64,000 bases of DNA from Lacunisphaera sp. (GCA_029945855.1 JAQSDJ010000012.1:1-64000), one strand, 5' to 3'; positions 17,975 through 27,748 are shown, counted from the first letter of the stretch. Notes: a model not told the origin generated them from the sequence alone. A program made the numbers and translations.

Positions 17975-19039
17975 ATGAATCGACTGCTTGCCCGACTGGC
18001 CGCCGGCCTGGCCCTGAGCCTGGCTTTCACCTTCGCCTCCGCCGCCGAACCCGCCAAGGGGAAATCGCCCGGCGATGTCGCCGCCGAAGCCTTCTTCAAG
18101 CTGCACGGCGACAAGGAGGCCCCCCTTAACGCGGCCCGCATCCAGCAGCTGCAGGCCGCCGGTTTCGGGTTTCTCACGTCCTACCCGACCCATAGCCGCG
18201 CCGGCAGCGTCATCAACGCCCTGGTCACCTTCGGCAGCACGATCCGCGACAAGAAGCTCGCCCCGTTGCGCGACTACTGGGGCTCGCAGCTGAACTATGA
18301 GATCGTCAACCGCCGCACCAAGTCCGACGTCACCGCCGACGTCGGGCTGGTGCTCGCCTCGCTGGATGCCGCCTGTGTCGGCTCCGTGGTGAAGACGGCG
18401 GGATCGCGGGAAAAGCTGGACAATTATCGCGCCAAGATCGACCAGCTGGCCGAGCTGGAGGGCAGCATGCGCTTCCGGCCCGCGCACGAGCGGGATTACA
18501 TCCAGGTGGTATACACGCTGAACGCGAAGGCGGGCGAGGCCCAGGCCCGGAAACTCGCGGGGCATCCGGACAAGAAGCTGGCCGCCGTCGGCCAGGAGGA
18601 ACTGAACCTGATCGAGCTGGCCAAAGGGCCCCTGGAGCTGAAGGCGGACACCCTCGACGGCCGCGGGTTCGACGCCGCGCAGCTGCGCGGCAAGGTGCTC
18701 TACTTCATCTTCTGGTCGACCACCGACGAGGCTTCGCAAAAGGATCTCACCCCGCTGAAGGACTACTACAAACCCTACCAGAAGCTGGGCGTGGAGATCA
18801 TCACCGTGTCCCACGACACCGACCGCGCCGCGGCGGAGAAATTCATGAAAGACAAGGGCTACGTCTGGCCGGTTCTCTTTGACGGCCGGGGAACGAAGGG
18901 CGAATTCAGCATGAAGCTGAACATCGCCAAGCTCCCGGGATCGGCGCTCTTCAACCAGCAGGGCCTGTTCGTGAGCAACACCGTCCGGACCAGCAAGCTC
19001 GAGCCCGAGGTGATGAAGCTCGGCATCAAGCGGAAGTGA
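17975..19039 (+). CDS. Exported thioredoxin-fold (AhpC/TSA-like) protein lacking CxxC
   Basis: Signal peptide; GKVLYFIFWSTTDEASQKDL...KLGVEIITVSHDTDR...KLPGSALFNQQG. Confidence 0.75.
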   Translation: MNRLLARLAAGLALSLAFTFASAAEPAKGKSPGDVAAEAFFKLHGDKEAPLNAARIQQLQAAGFGFLTSYPTHSRAGSVINALVTFGSTIRDKKLAPLRDYWGSQLNYEIVNRRTKSDVTADVGLVLASLDAACVGSVVKTAGSREKLDNYRAKIDQLAELEGSMRFRPAHERDYIQVVYTLNAKAGEAQARKLAGHPDKKLAAVGQEELNLIELAKGPLELKADTLDGRGFDAAQLRGKVLYFIFWSTTDEASQKDLTPLKDYYKPYQKLGVEIITVSHDTDRAAAEKFMKDKGYVWPVLFDGRGTKGEFSMKLNIAKLPGSALFNQQGLFVSNTVRTSKLEPEVMKLGIKRK

Positions 19040-19084
19040 CCGGCCGGCGCCGGGGGCTCAGGCGGAGTCACGCAGTTGGTGGGG

Positions 19085-19207
19085 GTGGAACCAGTCCTTC
19101 CGCCGACGCCATGGCTTCAGCCTTCGCCGGGCCAACGGCTGACTAGCTGGCGGAAGGCCGGACCGGTTCGTCCCACAACCCGGCCGGAGGACGGGTTCCA
19201 CCTTGGG
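19085..19207. repeat. Nested inverted-repeat element; 3' part repeated at 27703-27735
   Basis: gtggaacc/ggttccac and ccttccgcc/ggcggaagg arms; 33-nt segment shared with 27703-27735 (2 mismatches). Confidence 0.75.
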
Positions 19208-19255
19208 GTGCGCTCCTTGCCGGGGAGACAAGCGCCGCTACTGCATAACCCCGTA

Positions 19256-20899
19256 TCAGACGTATTCCGGATACTTCGGGTCGAACATCACCGACTTGAT
19301 ATGGGCCTTGAGGTCGGCCGGGCGCGGGATGCGGGTGAGCCCGTGCTTGAAGGCGACCTCCGCCACCGCCAGGGCGATCTCCAGCGAGACCTCGCGGATG
19401 CGCTTGAGGTCCGGGTAGACGCGGCCGATGGCCAGATCGCCCTCGGTGACGAGCCGCGCAAGGGTGTGCGCCGCGACGAGGAACATCTCGTCCGTCACGC
19501 GGGAGGACTCGGTGGCGATGACGCCCAAGCCGACGCCGGGGAAGATGTAGCTGTTGTTGCCCTGGCCGGGGGTGTGGGTGACGCCGTTGAGCGTGACGGG
19601 GGCGAAGGGGCTGCCGCTGGCGAAGATGGCGCGGCCGTCGGACCAGGTGTAGGCCTGCTCGGCGGTGCACTCGGCCTTCGAGGTCGGGTTGGAGAGCGCG
19701 AAGACGACGGGGCGTTGGTTCAACCGGGCCATGGCACGGACCACCGGTTCGGTGAAGGCCGAGGGCATGCCGGAGACCCCGACGATGGCCGTGGGCTTCA
19801 GCGCCTCGACGGCCTCGAGCAGGGTGGCGACCGGCGCGTGGTCGTGCGCGAAGCGGAGCTTGTGCTCGACGAGGTCGGTGCGGCTCTTGACCACGAGGCC
19901 CTTGGAGTCGACATACCAGCATTGGCGGCGGGCGACGTCCTCCGGGACGCCCTCGGCCTTGAGGGCCTCGACGATGAGGTCGCCGATGCCGATGCCGGCC
20001 TCGCCGGCGCCCTGGAAGAGGATGCGCTGGTCGGCGAGCTTGCCGCCGGTCAGGCGGAGGGACGAGTAAAGGCCGGAGAGGGTGACCCCCGCGGTGCCCT
20101 GGATGTCATCGTTAAAGGTGCAGATCCGGTCGCGGTAATGATGCAGCAGGCGGAAGGCGTTGGCGTTGCCGAAATCCTCGAACTGGATGCAGGCGCGCGG
20201 GAACAGCTCCTGCACGGCGGCGACGAACTCGCCGACGAGGTTCTCGTAGGCGAGCCCGGGGAGGCGCTTGCGGCTGAGGCCGAGGTAGAGCGGATCGTCG
20301 AGGAGCACCTGGTTGTTGGTGCCGACGTCGAGCATGATGGGCAGGCACTGGTCCGGCGGAATGCCGGCGCAGGCGGTGTAGAGCGAGAGCTTGCCGACGG
20401 GGATGCCCATGCCGTTGGCGCCGAGGTCGCCCAGCCCGAGGATGCGCTCGCCGTCGGTGATGACGATCATGCGCACGTCGACGTGCGGCCAGTTCTGCAG
20501 GATCTCCTTCACGTGGCCGCGATCCTCGAGCGAGATGTAGAGCCCGCGCGGCCGGCGGAAGATGAGGGCGTATTTCTGGCAGGCCAGGCCGACGGTCGGC
20601 GTGTAGATGAGCGGCATCATCTCGTCGAGATGCTCGGTGACCACGCGGTAAAACAGGTTTTCGTTCCGCTCCTGCAGCGAGACGAGATAGATGTATTTCT
20701 CGAGGTCGGAGGTCTTGCGGCGGATGTTGCCCAGCACGCGTTCCACCTGCTGGTCCTGGTCGGCGATGCGGGGCGGCAGGAGACCGCGCAGGCCGAGGGC
20801 CTCGCGCTCGGCCTGGGTGAAGGCCGTGCCCTTGTTGAGCAGCGGATCGTGGAGGAGGTCGACGCCGCGTTTCCCGTTCAGGTGGAGCTGGCTTTTCAT
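19256..20899 (-). CDS. NAD-dependent malic enzyme
   Basis: MPLIYTPTVGLACQKY, DGERILGLGDLGANGMGIPVGKLSLY, FNDDIQGTAGVTLSGL, FQGAGEAGIGIGD. Confidence 0.95.
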   Translation of the reverse strand: MKSQLHLNGKRGVDLLHDPLLNKGTAFTQAEREALGLRGLLPPRIADQDQQVERVLGNIRRKTSDLEKYIYLVSLQERNENLFYRVVTEHLDEMMPLIYTPTVGLACQKYALIFRRPRGLYISLEDRGHVKEILQNWPHVDVRMIVITDGERILGLGDLGANGMGIPVGKLSLYTACAGIPPDQCLPIMLDVGTNNQVLLDDPLYLGLSRKRLPGLAYENLVGEFVAAVQELFPRACIQFEDFGNANAFRLLHHYRDRICTFNDDIQGTAGVTLSGLYSSLRLTGGKLADQRILFQGAGEAGIGIGDLIVEALKAEGVPEDVARRQCWYVDSKGLVVKSRTDLVEHKLRFAHDHAPVATLLEAVEALKPTAIVGVSGMPSAFTEPVVRAMARLNQRPVVFALSNPTSKAECTAEQAYTWSDGRAIFASGSPFAPVTLNGVTHTPGQGNNSYIFPGVGLGVIATESSRVTDEMFLVAAHTLARLVTEGDLAIGRVYPDLKRIREVSLEIALAVAEVAFKHGLTRIPRPADLKAHIKSVMFDPKYPEYV

Positions 20900-21062
20900 G
20901 CCGCCGATCTTACCCGAGCCGGGAGTGCAGAAGAAGGCGTTTCCCGGCGCCCGAGGTGAAATGCGAAGCTTTTCGCAAAAAATGACCGGCGCATCGGGCT
21001 GGTTCGGGGCGGCCAGAGGTTGACGAACCGGGGGCCGGGCGATCATAGACTGCCATCACGGA

Positions 21063-21848
21063 ATGACGATGGCGGACGATTACCAGCAGCGCTTCGGCGG
21101 ACTCGGCCGGCTTTATGGCACGGCGGCCTTGCCGCGGTTGCAGGCGGCCCACGTCTGCGTGGTGGGCGTCGGCGGCGTGGGTTCCTGGGTGGTGGAGGGT
21201 CTGGCGCGTTCCGGCGTCGGGGCCCTGACGCTCATCGACCTCGACGATGTGTGTCTGACCAATGTTAACCGCCAACTGCCGGCGCTCGACGGCAACATCG
21301 GCCGGCCCAAGGTCGTGGCGCTGGCCGAGCGCATCCGGCTGATCAACCCGCATTGCGCGGTCACGACGGTCAGCGAATTCTTCACGGCGAAGACGGCGGA
21401 CGCGCTGCTTGCGACGCGTTTTGCCTGGGTCGTGGACTGCATCGACCTGATGTCGAACAAGGCGCTGCTCATCGCGGAATGCACGAAGCGCGGGCAGCCG
21501 GTCGTCACGGTCGGGAGCGCCGGCGGCCGGCGCGACGCCACGCGCATCCGGGTCAGCGACCTCGGCGACTCGCACGGCGACGAGTTGCTGCGGCAGGTGA
21601 GGAAAAAGCTGCGGCGCGACTACGGTTTCGCGAAAGGGGAGGGCAATCACTACGGCATTCCCTGCGTGTCGACGCAGGAACAGCCGGTTTTCCCCTGGGC
21701 CGACGGCACGTGCGCGGCAGAGCCGGAGGCGGGTTCGAACTTGCGGCTGGATTGCGCGACCGGTTTCGGCACGGCGGTGTTCATCACCGGGGCCTTCGGT
21801 TTTGCGGCCGCGGGCGAGGTCGTGCGGCGTATCGCCCTCGGGCTGTAG
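21063..21848 (+). CDS. tcdA: tRNA threonylcarbamoyladenosine dehydratase (TcdA/CsdL, ThiF-like E1 fold)
   Basis: RFGGLGRLYG...VCVVGVGGVGSWVVEGLARSGVGALTLIDLDDVCLTNVNRQ. Confidence 0.92.
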   Translation: MTMADDYQQRFGGLGRLYGTAALPRLQAAHVCVVGVGGVGSWVVEGLARSGVGALTLIDLDDVCLTNVNRQLPALDGNIGRPKVVALAERIRLINPHCAVTTVSEFFTAKTADALLATRFAWVVDCIDLMSNKALLIAECTKRGQPVVTVGSAGGRRDATRIRVSDLGDSHGDELLRQVRKKLRRDYGFAKGEGNHYGIPCVSTQEQPVFPWADGTCAAEPEAGSNLRLDCATGFGTAVFITGAFGFAAAGEVVRRIALGL

Positions 21849-21923
21849 GGCTGGATCGCCGATCCCGCCCGTGTGCGCCGACGATATCGTGTTCGCGGCG
21901 GGGTCAGCGACCCCGCCCTACAG
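21843..21923. repeat. Inverted repeat spanning both stop codons of convergent tcdA and tatD
   Basis: ctgtagggctggatcgccgatcccgcc ... ggcggggtcagcgaccccgccctacag. Confidence 0.85.
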
Positions 21924-22760
21924 AAACAATTTCACGAAATTCTGCTCCACCTGCCGGGCGAGGGTTTCGACGCTGATGCCGCGCAGCTGCGCGAGCTGCT
22001 CGTAGGCGACGGCGATGTTGGCGGGGTGGTTGACCGCGGAGCCGTCGGCGGCCGGGGGCAGAGGGAAGCGATTGAGCGCACCGGCGGGCGGCTTGGTCGG
22101 GGCGTCGGTCTCGACGAGCAGGCACTTGGCCGGGATGTGGCGGAAGGTATTGAGGCGGGCGGCGTGCTTCGGTTCCAGCAGCTGGATGTTGAACGAGAAA
22201 CAGGCGCCGAGTTCGGCGAAGTTTTTCATCATCTCGGCCGGGCCGGAGTAACCGTGCAGCAGGAAGCCGCGGGCGGGCCGTGGACCTTGTTTCAGCGTTT
22301 CCATCATCGCGCCCCAGGCTTGCACGCAATGGATGGAGGCGGCCCGGTTCAACCCGGCGGCGAGGGCGAGCTGGGCGGCAAAGACCTCGCGCTGTTCCTC
22401 CAGCGGGGCGACGCGGAGTCCGGCGAGGCGCGGGTCGTCGGGCTTGAGTCCGTCGATGATCCAGCGGTCGAGGCCGATTTCGCCGACGCCGGCGGCGGGA
22501 TGGGCGACGAGGGCCGCGCGCAGTTTGGCCAACCACTCCGGCCCGCGGTTGCCGCAATCCCACGGGTGGATGCCGAAGCTGGGCAGGATCCAGGAGTGTT
22601 GCTGCGCCAAGGCGGCAACGACCGGCCATTCCTCCTCGTTGGTGCCGTTGACGACGGCGCGCTTCAGGCCGATGGCGCGGACATCGGCGTCGATGACGGC
22701 GCGATGGGGCGTCAGCGGGTCGAAGTGAAAGTGCTGGTGGGAATCGTAAAGCGGGATCAA
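21918..22760 (-). CDS. TatD-family metal-dependent hydrolase
   Basis: IPLYDSHQHFHF, FGIHPWD, GVGEIGLD, HCVQAWG, HGYSG, LVETDAP; start probably TTG at 22760. Confidence 0.85.
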   Translation of the reverse strand: MIPLYDSHQHFHFDPLTPHRAVIDADVRAIGLKRAVVNGTNEEEWPVVAALAQQHSWILPSFGIHPWDCGNRGPEWLAKLRAALVAHPAAGVGEIGLDRWIIDGLKPDDPRLAGLRVAPLEEQREVFAAQLALAAGLNRAASIHCVQAWGAMMETLKQGPRPARGFLLHGYSGPAEMMKNFAELGACFSFNIQLLEPKHAARLNTFRHIPAKCLLVETDAPTKPPAGALNRFPLPPAADGSAVNHPANIAVAYEQLAQLRGISVETLARQVEQNFVKLFL

Positions 22761-22893
22761 GACCGGGGAAATCAACCACGACTGGGCCGACGGAACACGG
22801 TTAAAATGATGCACAACGGGGAAAACAGCCAAACAAAGCCTTAAGCGCGGGGGGAAGGGGCCGCTATGGGAGGAAGCCAAGGAAAGAACCGCC

Positions 22894-23352
22894 ATGACCG
22901 ACCCTATTCTTATTGAACTGACCGGCCTCAGGCTGCCCCGCGATTTTGCGTGGCGGAAGCAGTTCATTGCGGCGGTGGAGGCCAAGAGGTTACGGTTGGG
23001 TCTTCCGGGGCTCTTCGTCCCGCCGCGCTTCCTCGGCTACTATTTCTGCGGCCGGCATCCCGTGGTGCTGGCCGGGCGCTGGCAGGTGACGCTCAAGGCG
23101 GCGGTTCCGCTCGGGTCGCTGCGCCGGATTCTGCAGCAGATCACCGACCACCCGTTCAACCTCGTCGCGGAATCGGAGGAAACTGTGCCAGAATTCCTGC
23201 TGGTGCACGATGAGTATGACGGCGGGTGCTGGTTGTGGGCGTTTGAGCCCGGCCGGCGATTTGTCGGGGCGCACCCACCGGGGGCGGGTCCGGGCGGGTG
23301 TCCGGCCGAAGATGGGGACGAAGACGATGGGTGGGGCCGGCCTGGATGGTGA
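22894..23352 (+). CDS. Hypothetical protein
   Basis: Intact ORF, plausible N-terminus MTDPILIELTGLRLPRDFAWRK; C-terminal tail is low complexity and may be wrong. Confidence 0.5.
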   Translation: MTDPILIELTGLRLPRDFAWRKQFIAAVEAKRLRLGLPGLFVPPRFLGYYFCGRHPVVLAGRWQVTLKAAVPLGSLRRILQQITDHPFNLVAESEETVPEFLLVHDEYDGGCWLWAFEPGRRFVGAHPPGAGPGGCPAEDGDEDDGWGRPGW

Positions 23353-23401
23353 ACTGGCGCCGGGCAGCCACGAGGTCTCGCCTTCGCCCATTCTCGCATC
23401 C

Positions 23402-25144
23402 ATGGATCATCGCTTGCCCGATATTCAAATATATCCCCCCTTCGCCCCGGACGCCGACCATCCGGTCATCCGGCAGATGCTGGCCGACTACCTGCGGATG
23501 TATGCCGGCCGGGACGACCGGCTGACCGGGCATTTCAGCGAGGACTTTTCCGGCTTCACTGGTGGCGGAAATTTCCTCGTCAAGGACCGGGCGGAGTGGG
23601 TCGCGATCACCCGCCAGGACTTTGCCCAAGTCAAGGAGCCGATCCGGATCGAACTCAAGGACGTGTCCGTCCAGTCGCTCACCGACACGATCGCCGTTGC
23701 GACGAGCTTTTTCACCATCCACCTGCCGATCAAGGACCACATCCTGTCCCGCGAGACCGCCCGGCTGGTGCTGATTTTCCGGCTGGAAGCCACCGGCTGG
23801 AAAATCTCCCACAGCAGCATCTCGATCCCCTATCACCTGGTGCGGGAAGGGGAGGTCTACCCGCTGAAGGAATTGGAGGAGCGCAACCAGTCCCTGGAGC
23901 GAGTGGTCGCCGAGCGGACGAACCAGCTCTCCGCGGCGAACGTCAACCTGCACCGCGCCAATGAGGATCTGGCGCGCAAGATCACCGAGCACCGGCAGGC
24001 GGAGGAAGCGCTGCAGCGGAGCGAGGAGACGTATCGCTCGATACTCAACGCCTCCCCTGACGACATCACGATCACGGACCTGCAGTGCCGCATCCTGATG
24101 CTGTCGCCCGCGGCGGTGACCATGTTTGGCTTCGCCCGGGCGGAGGATGGCTACGGGCGCCTGTTCACGGATTTCATCATTCCGGAGGACCGGGTGCGCG
24201 CAACGGCGCACATTGCCCTGCAGATCCAGGGCGGCGCCGGGGGGCCGGGTGAATACCACGGGTTGCGCCGTGATGGCAGCACCTTCGCCTTCGAGGCCAA
24301 CAGCGAGTTCATCCGGGATGCCGCGGGTGTGCCCACCGGCATGGTCTTCATTGTGCGCGACATCACCGAGCGCAAGCAGGCGGAGGCGGAGCGGGAGAAG
24401 CTGGAACTCCAGAACCAGCAGTTGCAGAAGTCCGAAAGTCTGGGTCGCATGGCCGGCGCCATCGCCCACCACCTCAACAATCAGCTGCACGCGGTGATGA
24501 TGAGCCTGGAGCAGGCGCTGGGCCCGCTGCCCCCGGCGGCGCGCGAGACCGGCAGCCTGGCCATCGCCATGCAGTCCGCCCGCAAGGCGGCCGAGGTGAG
24601 CGGGCTGATGCTGACCTATCTGGGCAAGTCGCCGGCCACGCCTGAACGGCTGGATTTTTCCGCCACCTGCCGGCTCAGCCTTCCCCTGCTGCACGCGGTC
24701 AGGCCGCGGAACGTGGCGGTGGAGACCGAACTACCCGCGGCCGGTCCGGCCATCAAGGCCAACGCGAACCAACTGCAGCAGGTCCTGACCAATCTGGCCA
24801 CCAACGGCTGGGAGGCCTGTCCCGCGACCGGCGGAACCGTCCGCCTCTCGGTCACGACGGTCGCGGCCTCGGCCATCTCCACGCTCCACCGCTTTCCTCT
24901 CGACGGCCGGTTGCAGGACACGCCTTACGCCTGCCTGGAGGTAACGGATACGGGTTGCGGGATCGCAGAACATGACATCGGGAAAATTTTCGACCCGTTT
25001 TATTCCAGCAAATTTCCCGGTCGAGGCATGGGGCTGGCAGTCGTGCTGGGCATCATCCGGTCCTGCGGCGGGATCATCACGGTGGAGAGCGCGGCGGACC
25101 GGGGCAGTTCATTCCGCGTTTATCTCCCGGTGGCGGCCGGTTGA
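23402..25144 (+). CDS. Sensor histidine kinase with N-terminal NTF2/SnoaL-like domain and PAS domain
   Basis: SnoaL-like N-terminus, coiled coil, PAS (YRSILNASPDDITITDLQCRIL), AHHLNN H-box, N box, DTGCGI, GRGMGLAVVLGI. Confidence 0.88.
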   Translation: MDHRLPDIQIYPPFAPDADHPVIRQMLADYLRMYAGRDDRLTGHFSEDFSGFTGGGNFLVKDRAEWVAITRQDFAQVKEPIRIELKDVSVQSLTDTIAVATSFFTIHLPIKDHILSRETARLVLIFRLEATGWKISHSSISIPYHLVREGEVYPLKELEERNQSLERVVAERTNQLSAANVNLHRANEDLARKITEHRQAEEALQRSEETYRSILNASPDDITITDLQCRILMLSPAAVTMFGFARAEDGYGRLFTDFIIPEDRVRATAHIALQIQGGAGGPGEYHGLRRDGSTFAFEANSEFIRDAAGVPTGMVFIVRDITERKQAEAEREKLELQNQQLQKSESLGRMAGAIAHHLNNQLHAVMMSLEQALGPLPPAARETGSLAIAMQSARKAAEVSGLMLTYLGKSPATPERLDFSATCRLSLPLLHAVRPRNVAVETELPAAGPAIKANANQLQQVLTNLATNGWEACPATGGTVRLSVTTVAASAISTLHRFPLDGRLQDTPYACLEVTDTGCGIAEHDIGKIFDPFYSSKFPGRGMGLAVVLGIIRSCGGIITVESAADRGSSFRVYLPVAAG

Positions 25145-25162
25145 GGCCGGTGCGATCTGGTC

Positions 25163-27748
25163 CTAGTTGACGAACATCGCCTCGTTGGTCTGGAAGAGGG
25201 CGTGGGCGAGCTTCGTCCAGGCATCCTCCGGGCCGGCGGGCGTGATGCTGCTGCCGACGGGCCGCTGGTCGGCGGCATATTTGGCGTTGGGATTGTTGGC
25301 CGCCTGCCGGGCGCGGCGCTGCTCCTGGGCCTTGGCGCGGGCGGTCTTCAGCGCGGGCGGTTCGGACACCTCCAAGGCGAGGCCGGCGGGATTGGCCCGG
25401 ACGTAGGTGAGGCCGAGGTCCGCTTCCTGGGCGCTGGGCGGTCGTTGGAAAATGGCCAGATAGAGCGATGTCACGCGATCCCGGTCAGATGTCAGCGCGG
25501 CGAACTCGGGCCGGTGCGTGAGCTGGCGGGCCGTCTCGACGACGAGCGGGCTGTTCATCAGGAACAGCGCTTGCTGCGGCACGGTGGTCTCATAGCGCTT
25601 GCCGGAGGGGGTGTCGGGATTGGGGAAGTCGAACTGCGTGAGCAATTCGGGCGGGTTGCGCCGGTCGATGTAGGTGTAGAGCGAGCGGCGGGTGCCGAAC
25701 GAGTCGCTCGAGGGCATGATGGACTTGCCGCCGACGGTGCGGTCGAGCGTGCCGGCGATGGCGAGCAGCGAGTCGTAGACTTCCTCGAAGCCGAGCCGGC
25801 GGAGGTTGGCGCGCCCGAGCAGCCGGTTGCCGGCGTCGACGGCGGTTGCGGCGGGATTGGCCGTGCCGGACTGCTGGTAGGTGCTGCTCAGCACGATGGT
25901 GCGCTGGAGCTGCTTGATGGACCAGCCCGACGCCACGAAACGCGCGGCGAGCCAGTCGAGCAGTTCGGGGTGCGTCGGCGGGGAGGACATGTTGCCGAGG
26001 TCATCGGGCGTGGCGACAAAACCGGCGCCGAAATGCTGCTGCCAGAGCCGGTTCACGAGCACGCGTGCGGTCAACGGGTTCGCCGGGTCGGCGATGGCGC
26101 GGGCGAGCTCGACGCGACCGGAACCCTTGTGCCATTCGGCGCGCTGCTGCGGATCGGGTGAAAGCGCCTCGAGGAAACGGCGGGGCACGGGTTCGCCCTT
26201 GTGCTGCGGTTCGCCGCGGACGAGGACGGTGTAATCACGGGCGCGCGGCACGTCCACGACGACATTGGCCCGCGCGGGCGCGCCGGGATGCTCGATTTCC
26301 AGGTCGCCGATCTGGCGCTGGAGCAGGCCCTGGGCGCGGACGAGTTCACGGCGCTTCGCGGGATCCTTTTCCCGGGCGCGGCGAAATTCCAGAAACTGGG
26401 CCTGCAGGGCGGCTTCCTTTTTCTCCAACGCATCGGACTTGGCCATGTAGTCGAGCAGGTCCGGAGTCTGCGGGATTTTCCTGAGCAACGTGGGCTGGTC
26501 GGTGACGCGCGGCGGCTCGACCGTGTTGGCGAAGACACCGTAGAGGGAATAGTAATCCTTGGTCGGAATCGGGTCGAACTTGTGGTCGTGGCAGCGGGCG
26601 CAGGCGACGGTGAGGCCGAGAAACGCCTTCGTGGTGACGTCGATCTGGTCGGCGATGACATCGTCGCGGCGGCCGTCGAACTGGTTGCCGAGCGTGAGGA
26701 AACCGAGGGCGGCGAGCACGGTGCGGTCCGCGGGCGGCTCCTGTTTCTGCGCCTTGGCCTTGTTCTCCTGCTCGACGACGAGCCGGTCGGCGGCCAGTTG
26801 CTCGAGGATGAAGCGGTTGTAGGGCTTGTCGGTGTTGAAGGCGTCGATCACGTAGTCGCGGTAGGTCCAGGCGTGCGGGTAGCGCGGGTCGTTGCGGCGC
26901 GGCGCATCGCCCTTGGTGTCGGAGTAGCGGGCGACATCGAGCCAGTAGCGGGCCCAGTGCTCGCCGTAGGCCGGCGACGCGAGGAGGAGGTCGACGACCT
27001 TGGCGAAGGCGTCGGCGGACTCATCGGCGAGGAAGCGCTGAATCTCGGGCTCGGTCGGCGGCAGGCCGGTCAGGTCGAAGGTGACGCGGCGGATCAGCGT
27101 GCGCTTGTCGGCGGGCGGGTTCGGGTGGAGACCGGCGGCTTCCAGCTTCGCCAGCACGAAGTTGTCGACCGGCGACCGGCCCCAGGCGGGGTCGTTGACG
27201 GCGGGCACGGCGGGCGGCTGCACGGGTTGGAAGGCCCAATGGGCCCGGCCGACGCCACCGTAGGCTTTGCCGCTGGCGCCCAGGGCCGGGATGCGCGGGT
27301 CGCGGGCGCCGCGGCGCACCCACTCGGTGAGATCGGCGATCTGCGGTTCGGTCAGTTTGCCGCCGTGCTCCTGGGGCGGCATTTTCAAGTCCTCGTCGGT
27401 GTAGCGGATGGCCTGGATCAGCAGGCTGTCGTCCGGATGGCCGGGCACCAGGGCCGGGCCGGAGACCCCGCCGGCGAGCACGGCGTCGCGTGAATCGAGC
27501 AGCAGCCGGCCCTTGATGCGGTCGGCCTGGTGGCTGTGGCACTTGTAACAATTCTCCGCGAGGACCGGACGAATTTTGGTCTCGAAGAATTGGAGATCGG
27601 CGGGGGAGAGGGCGGGGTCCGCGGCGGAAAGCGTGAGAGTGAAAGTGAGGGTGAGGAGGTGGAGCGCGGTCCCCGGACGCACTCTCGGCGGTCGGGGCTG
27701 GAACAACCCGTCCGGAGGCCGGGTTCCACCTTGGGCAGCGGCGCTCAT
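25163..27748 (-). CDS. PSCyt1-DUF1549-DUF1553 (planctomycete-type cytochrome c) protein
   Basis: CYKCH haem motif; WARYWLDVARYSDTKG, LTVACARCHDHKFDPI, LVNRLWQQHFGAG; ATGA overlap with upstream gene at 27745-27748. Confidence 0.92.
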   Translation of the reverse strand: MSAAAQGGTRPPDGLFQPRPPRVRPGTALHLLTLTFTLTLSAADPALSPADLQFFETKIRPVLAENCYKCHSHQADRIKGRLLLDSRDAVLAGGVSGPALVPGHPDDSLLIQAIRYTDEDLKMPPQEHGGKLTEPQIADLTEWVRRGARDPRIPALGASGKAYGGVGRAHWAFQPVQPPAVPAVNDPAWGRSPVDNFVLAKLEAAGLHPNPPADKRTLIRRVTFDLTGLPPTEPEIQRFLADESADAFAKVVDLLLASPAYGEHWARYWLDVARYSDTKGDAPRRNDPRYPHAWTYRDYVIDAFNTDKPYNRFILEQLAADRLVVEQENKAKAQKQEPPADRTVLAALGFLTLGNQFDGRRDDVIADQIDVTTKAFLGLTVACARCHDHKFDPIPTKDYYSLYGVFANTVEPPRVTDQPTLLRKIPQTPDLLDYMAKSDALEKKEAALQAQFLEFRRAREKDPAKRRELVRAQGLLQRQIGDLEIEHPGAPARANVVVDVPRARDYTVLVRGEPQHKGEPVPRRFLEALSPDPQQRAEWHKGSGRVELARAIADPANPLTARVLVNRLWQQHFGAGFVATPDDLGNMSSPPTHPELLDWLAARFVASGWSIKQLQRTIVLSSTYQQSGTANPAATAVDAGNRLLGRANLRRLGFEEVYDSLLAIAGTLDRTVGGKSIMPSSDSFGTRRSLYTYIDRRNPPELLTQFDFPNPDTPSGKRYETTVPQQALFLMNSPLVVETARQLTHRPEFAALTSDRDRVTSLYLAIFQRPPSAQEADLGLTYVRANPAGLALEVSEPPALKTARAKAQEQRRARQAANNPNAKYAADQRPVGSSITPAGPEDAWTKLAHALFQTNEAMFVN
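27703..27735. repeat. Second copy of the 33-nt element at 19175-19207, inside the PSCyt1 N-terminal coding region
   Basis: acaacccgtccggaggccgggttccaccttggg vs acaacccggccggaggacgggttccaccttggg. Confidence 0.85.

Noticed and set aside
19076-20959. 627-aa plus-strand ORF
   Set aside because: Antisense to malic enzyme, which has clear family motifs; composition is Asp/Gly/Ala/Val-rich shadow type
26201-27493. 430-aa plus-strand ORF opposite PSCyt1/DUF1549
   Set aside because: Shadow ORF of a well-supported gene
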